NCBI GenBank assembly: GCA_037957365.1
Contig: JARHVA010002128.1
Coordinates: 721,501 to 785,500, forward strand
Reading direction: 5' to 3'
DNA: 64,000 nt
DNA from: Torreya grandis
Taxonomy: Eukaryota; Streptophyta; Pinopsida; Cupressales; Taxaceae
This document shows positions 61,323 to 64,000 of the stretch, in pieces. The position numbers and the translations under genes are program-made. The notes under the pieces were generated by a model, which saw nothing but the letters and a program-made list of their open reading frames with translations, searched no databases and had not been told where the DNA came from. Position 1 is the first letter of the stretch, and each line of letters begins with the position of its first letter.

Positions 61323-62053
61323 GGCCTTCAACCTTTTATCCCTCTTCCAAATGACCTAAATCATGTCCTTAATCAAGTCAAGTCCTTCAGACCATGTCAT
61401 TTTGGCCCCTTGGGGCACTTTTAGATTACTTTTTACATCTATCCATCGACCACCAGACATTGGAGATCATGCCCATCTCCTAAATCGCGACCACTTCCAA
61501 ACAATTTGCCTTGGTTGTTTTTGCCTGTATGCTATTCCACCACTGGTTAGCAAAATTATGTGCATATTTTTGGACCCTCACAAGTATAGGATCACACGCC
61601 AGTTGATCCGCACTACTTGTGACTTTTTCATGTTTTTAGGAGCACTTCCTAAGCCTGGGATACCTGGAACATGATGACTATTGGAGCTTCAGCCTCGATT
61701 GAATAACCCGATCAGCTACAACTACTGCTGGGGCCCGGTTCTTTCAATTTTGGCACTCCTTGACCTTTGACCTGTGACAATTTGACCTGACCATCCTCGT
61801 GAAGTGGTGTCCACGCAATCACAATTTTTATAGCATTCTCAATCTATCTTTCACCCTATCTATCACTTTCTGTCAAAGCAGCACCTGATTCTAGGTTCCC
61901 TTCTCTCAACTCCTGCTTTGAGGGGGGATACCTCATCCATAATCAGGGAACCAACTCTCACATATTCTTGTCTATGAAATCAACTTTATCCCATACCTGG
62001 GGTAACTAACTCCTATTTTTGTCTTGCAGTTCATCCAGAACAATCAACAAGAC
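61323..62053. other. Element G 3' spacer, last part before the polypurine tract
   Basis: A 103-codon plus-strand open frame at 61,363-61,674 has no recognisable motif and is Cys/Pro/His-rich. It may be chance or a relic. The block 'gcttcagcctcgattgaataacccgatcagct' near 61,687 echoes the short repeats at about 57,555-57,633. Confidence 0.4.
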
Positions 62054-62066
62054 AAAAAGGGGCAAA
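62054..62066 (+). other. Element G polypurine tract
   Basis: AAAAAGGGGCAAA immediately before the TGTAGAC start of the 3' LTR, the standard plus-strand primer position. Confidence 0.85.
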
Positions 62067-62398
62067 TGTAGACACCGAAAAAGTGTCTAACCCTTGGTCC
62101 TTTCTCCCTCCTAGTCCTCCTTGGGCCCTAACCCACCTAAGTCTTATTAATTAGAAATAATCAACTATTTTTAATTAAATAAGTCCCTTTAACCCCTCCC
62201 TCCTTTGACACCTCACCTAGGACACCTCACCTTAGACTAATTCTCCTCCTATGACTCACTCAAGATCTCTCCCTAATTCTTCTAACCTCCTAACAAACTC
62301 TCGTGCGTATTTAGCACAACCCTCGGCATTCTCCAATGCATAAGAACACTTGGCAGATAAAAAATGGGCTTGGTGGCTTGTTCTGCCCATTCTAACCC

Positions 62399-62449
62399 CG
62401 TCGACGTTGGCCACATATCAGCCGACGCCGGTGGAATCGCCGACGTCGA
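62399..62449. repeat. Palindrome cluster 6 (3' LTR)
   Basis: The counterpart of 46,746-46,796, with units GTCGACGTTGGC, GCCGACGCCGGT and GCCGACGTCGAT. Confidence 0.8.
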
Positions 62450-63004
62450 TTATACTTAACTGACTTCTCTTCCTCTTTCTGGGTAATCACAATCAAAATC
62501 AAAAGTTTTCAAATCTCAGGGGATCTAACAGGCGAATCTCTCTCCTGGTGAAACAAAGCTCTGGTGCTCTTGCTTTCTGGTGTTTTGGCATCTTGTTTTC
62601 TTGCAGGGATCAGCATACTTGACAACTTCTCTCAGGCACTGAGATCTTGTATCCAACATTTTATACCGAGACTGCATGCTATCTTCATCAACTATTCAAC
62701 ACAGCTAAGTATTTGTGCTATTTTTTATTTCTATATCATTTCATTTATATCAAATACTTTGTCTTCTGTCTATTCCAATATCCTTCACCAAAATCTTCTC
62801 TATTCTTCACGGAGAGGCTGAAAAGCCCTCTATCCTGTCCATCCACCTTTCACCTCTGTCACTTATCAAGTCTATTCCCAGACAATATTCTCTGTCCCTT
62901 AAACCTCAAATAGTCCCGTACAGACCCCAGACCCTCAGACAAGACCATAGACTATCCTACAGCCCTGAAACCAATCTTGTAACCAGCTCTTGACTATTGC
63001 CCCG

Positions 63005-63077
63005 ACCGATGCCGGTCACTTCCCCAACCGACGTCGGCAACATTCTGACCGACGACGACAATACCACCGACGTCGGC
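63005..63077. repeat. Palindrome cluster 7 (3' LTR)
   Basis: The counterpart of 47,349-47,421, with units ACCGATGCCGGT, ACCGACGTCGGC, ACCGACGACGAC and ACCGACGTCGGC at the same steps. Confidence 0.85.
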
Positions 63078-63451
63078 GACTGTGTTTACCAGATTACAGC
63101 TTATCAGGTACGCATTTGTTTTTAGTCTTTTCTTTTCACATCTTTCATTATTTCTCTTTTCTGTCTCTGTCATATTCTATCTTAAACAGTGGATTTTCAT
63201 CCTTGAAGAAGCCTTGGCACTTCTAGGACCAAGCTTTTGCTTGGCAATCCACTCTCTTATCAACTAATATTCTTCATGTTTTTAGTGTTTATCTTTTTCA
63301 GGTGTTATTCCTTCATAGCCAAAGAGGAGTATTCACAGCGTCTGGATTTACGGTGCGCAAATTATATCCAGGTACTTCACAAGCCTTGTCCATTATTTCT
63401 TTTGTTTCTTCTCTCTCTTAAATCTGAAAAACAAAATTTTGAATAGAAACA

Positions 63452-63456
63452 AAGAC
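63452..63456. other. Element G target site duplication (right)
   Basis: AAGAC directly after the 3' LTR, identical to 46,395-46,399. Confidence 0.95.
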
Positions 63457-63625
63457 ATTAAAGTAATACCCCCAAGGTAAAGTAAGTTAAATATAATTTA
63501 ATAGGTTTAAGAAATAGATTAATCAAGATTAGAAAAATAAAAAAAATGAGATATTCATCATTAAATGATAGAGATTTATCTCATGACTGCCTAAGTTTTA
63601 AGCTATGTATAAAATCTAGCTAATA
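63457..63625 (+). mobile_element. Element F, right end after the element G insertion
   Basis: 169 bp of AT-rich sequence that continues element F past the element G target duplication. It ends where family R copy 2 resumes. The final bases are GCTAATA, not a canonical CA. Confidence 0.55.
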
Positions 63626-64000
63626 ATTCCAATGCATTTTGTGGTTTTAAAAATGGATGAGTACAAACAAAGATATAGATAAAACAAGGAACTGGTTTGA
63701 AAATAGTTGAAAGATTTGAATTTTGAAAAGGTGTTTTTTTTTAAAATTGGGAAAAAGAAAAGTCATTTGATTATATTGACTTGTGAAGGAGAGAAAAGGA
63801 GCTTTGGACACCAAATGATCTAGGATGGTGAGGAGGTGACATGATAGACAAGGGGGATCTCTAGGAGCAGTTGTGGGTGCACTACAGGTATGCAACTATG
63901 AATCTCAAACTAGTTTTGGAGTATTTTAATGAATTAAGTGTATTTTTAGAAAAAAATAATTTTTAGCATTTCTAGATGTTATAATGAAGCCAAATTAGAT
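63626..64000 (-). repeat. Family R, copy 2, right part (runs off the window)
   Basis: After ATTCC at 63,626-63,630, the sequence from 63,631 aligns with the reverse complement of about 23,826-24,180 ('aaaatggatgagta', 'gatggtgaggagRtgacatg', 'tatgcaactaWgaatctcaaa'). This shows that 36,665-63,625 is one nested insertion of almost 27 kb. The minus-strand open frame at 63,647-63,895 has no counterpart in copy 1 and is not a gene. Confidence 0.7.

Larger units (their letters stand above)
46400..63451 (+). mobile_element. Element G: 17.05 kb Tat-type Ty3/gypsy retrotransposon with antisense PMD gene
   Basis: Complete in layout: LTRs of 1,396 and 1,385 bp with TG...CA ends, a perfect AAGAC duplication, primer site, gag, protease, reverse transcriptase, RNase H, a second archaeal-type RNase H, integrase, a 4.9 kb spacer with an antisense gene, polypurine tract and 3' LTR. 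The second RNase H is the hallmark of the Tat group (Tat/Ogre-like, plants only). By eye the LTRs differ at about 50 sites (about 4%), almost all transitions, plus three indels of 13, 3 and 1 bp. Every gene carries stops or frameshifts, so this copy is inactive. It is less AT-rich than its surroundings and is nested in element F. Confidence 0.93.
62067..63451 (+). repeat. Element G 3' LTR (1,385 bp)
   Basis: Begins TGTAGACACCGAAAAAGTG and ends TTTTGAATAGAAACA. It lacks the 13 bp tandem gain of the 5' LTR and has a 3 bp gain (TCA) near 62,688. Its palindromes are closer to consensus than in the 5' LTR, for example two perfect CCGACGTCGG cores near 63,030 and 63,068. Confidence 0.95.

Overview
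This window looks like nuclear DNA from a land plant with a large, repeat-filled genome. A gymnosperm is plausible but cannot be proved from here. I find no intact host gene, tRNA, rRNA or CRISPR array. Almost everything that can be interpreted is LTR retrotransposon sequence in several nested layers, mostly AT-rich and heavily decayed. The plant call rests on a Ty3/gypsy element of the Tat type, with a second archaeal-type RNase H, and on an antisense gene for a plant mobile domain (PMD) protein carried inside it.

Layout. (1) 1-9,116: an old plus-strand Ty3-like remnant (element A: LTR tail, gag/protease relics), split by a minus-strand, gag-only Ty1/copia derivative (element B, 4,430-7,492) with an expanded (AG)n tract in one LTR. 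(2) 9,117-22,339: element C, a 13.2 kb minus-strand non-autonomous element with LTRs of about 5.18 kb and a 2.9 kb internal region. (3) 22,340-36,664: a TA/TATG microsatellite, then family R, an LTR-like repeat present in inverted orientation (about 23,600-25,584 and 35,098-36,664). Between the two copies lie a G-poor degenerate minisatellite (30.2-32.2 kb) and a decayed plus-strand coding region. (4) 36,668-63,625: element F, a Ty3/gypsy insertion in the right-hand R copy, which resumes at 63,631. F holds a truncated 5' repeat, a broken pol, and a very long 3' segment with a large unknown reading frame (ORF X). (5) 46,400-63,451: element G, a 17.05 kb Tat-type element inserted into F with a perfect 5 bp target duplication (AAGAC). 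It is the youngest and best preserved layer.

Element G is the most interesting part. Its order is 5' LTR, tRNA primer site, leader, Gag with two copies of a zinc-knuckle module, aspartic protease, reverse transcriptase, RNase H, archaeal-type RNase H, integrase, a 4.9 kb 3' spacer, polypurine tract and 3' LTR. All genes are broken by stops or frameshifts. The spacer carries an antisense gene that appears to have two exons and encodes a PMD protein with a coiled-coil, Gln/Pro-rich tail. Seven clusters, about 31 units in all, of a 12 bp palindrome (consensus ACCGACGTCGGT), spaced mostly 18 and 21-23 bp apart, lie in both LTRs, in the leader just before gag, and on both sides of the antisense first exon. 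I could not match this arrangement to a described system.

Decay follows cytosine methylation damage: LTR differences are nearly all transitions and are concentrated in the CpG-rich palindromes, and premature stops are mostly TAG/TGA/TAA where CAG/CGA/CAA would be expected.
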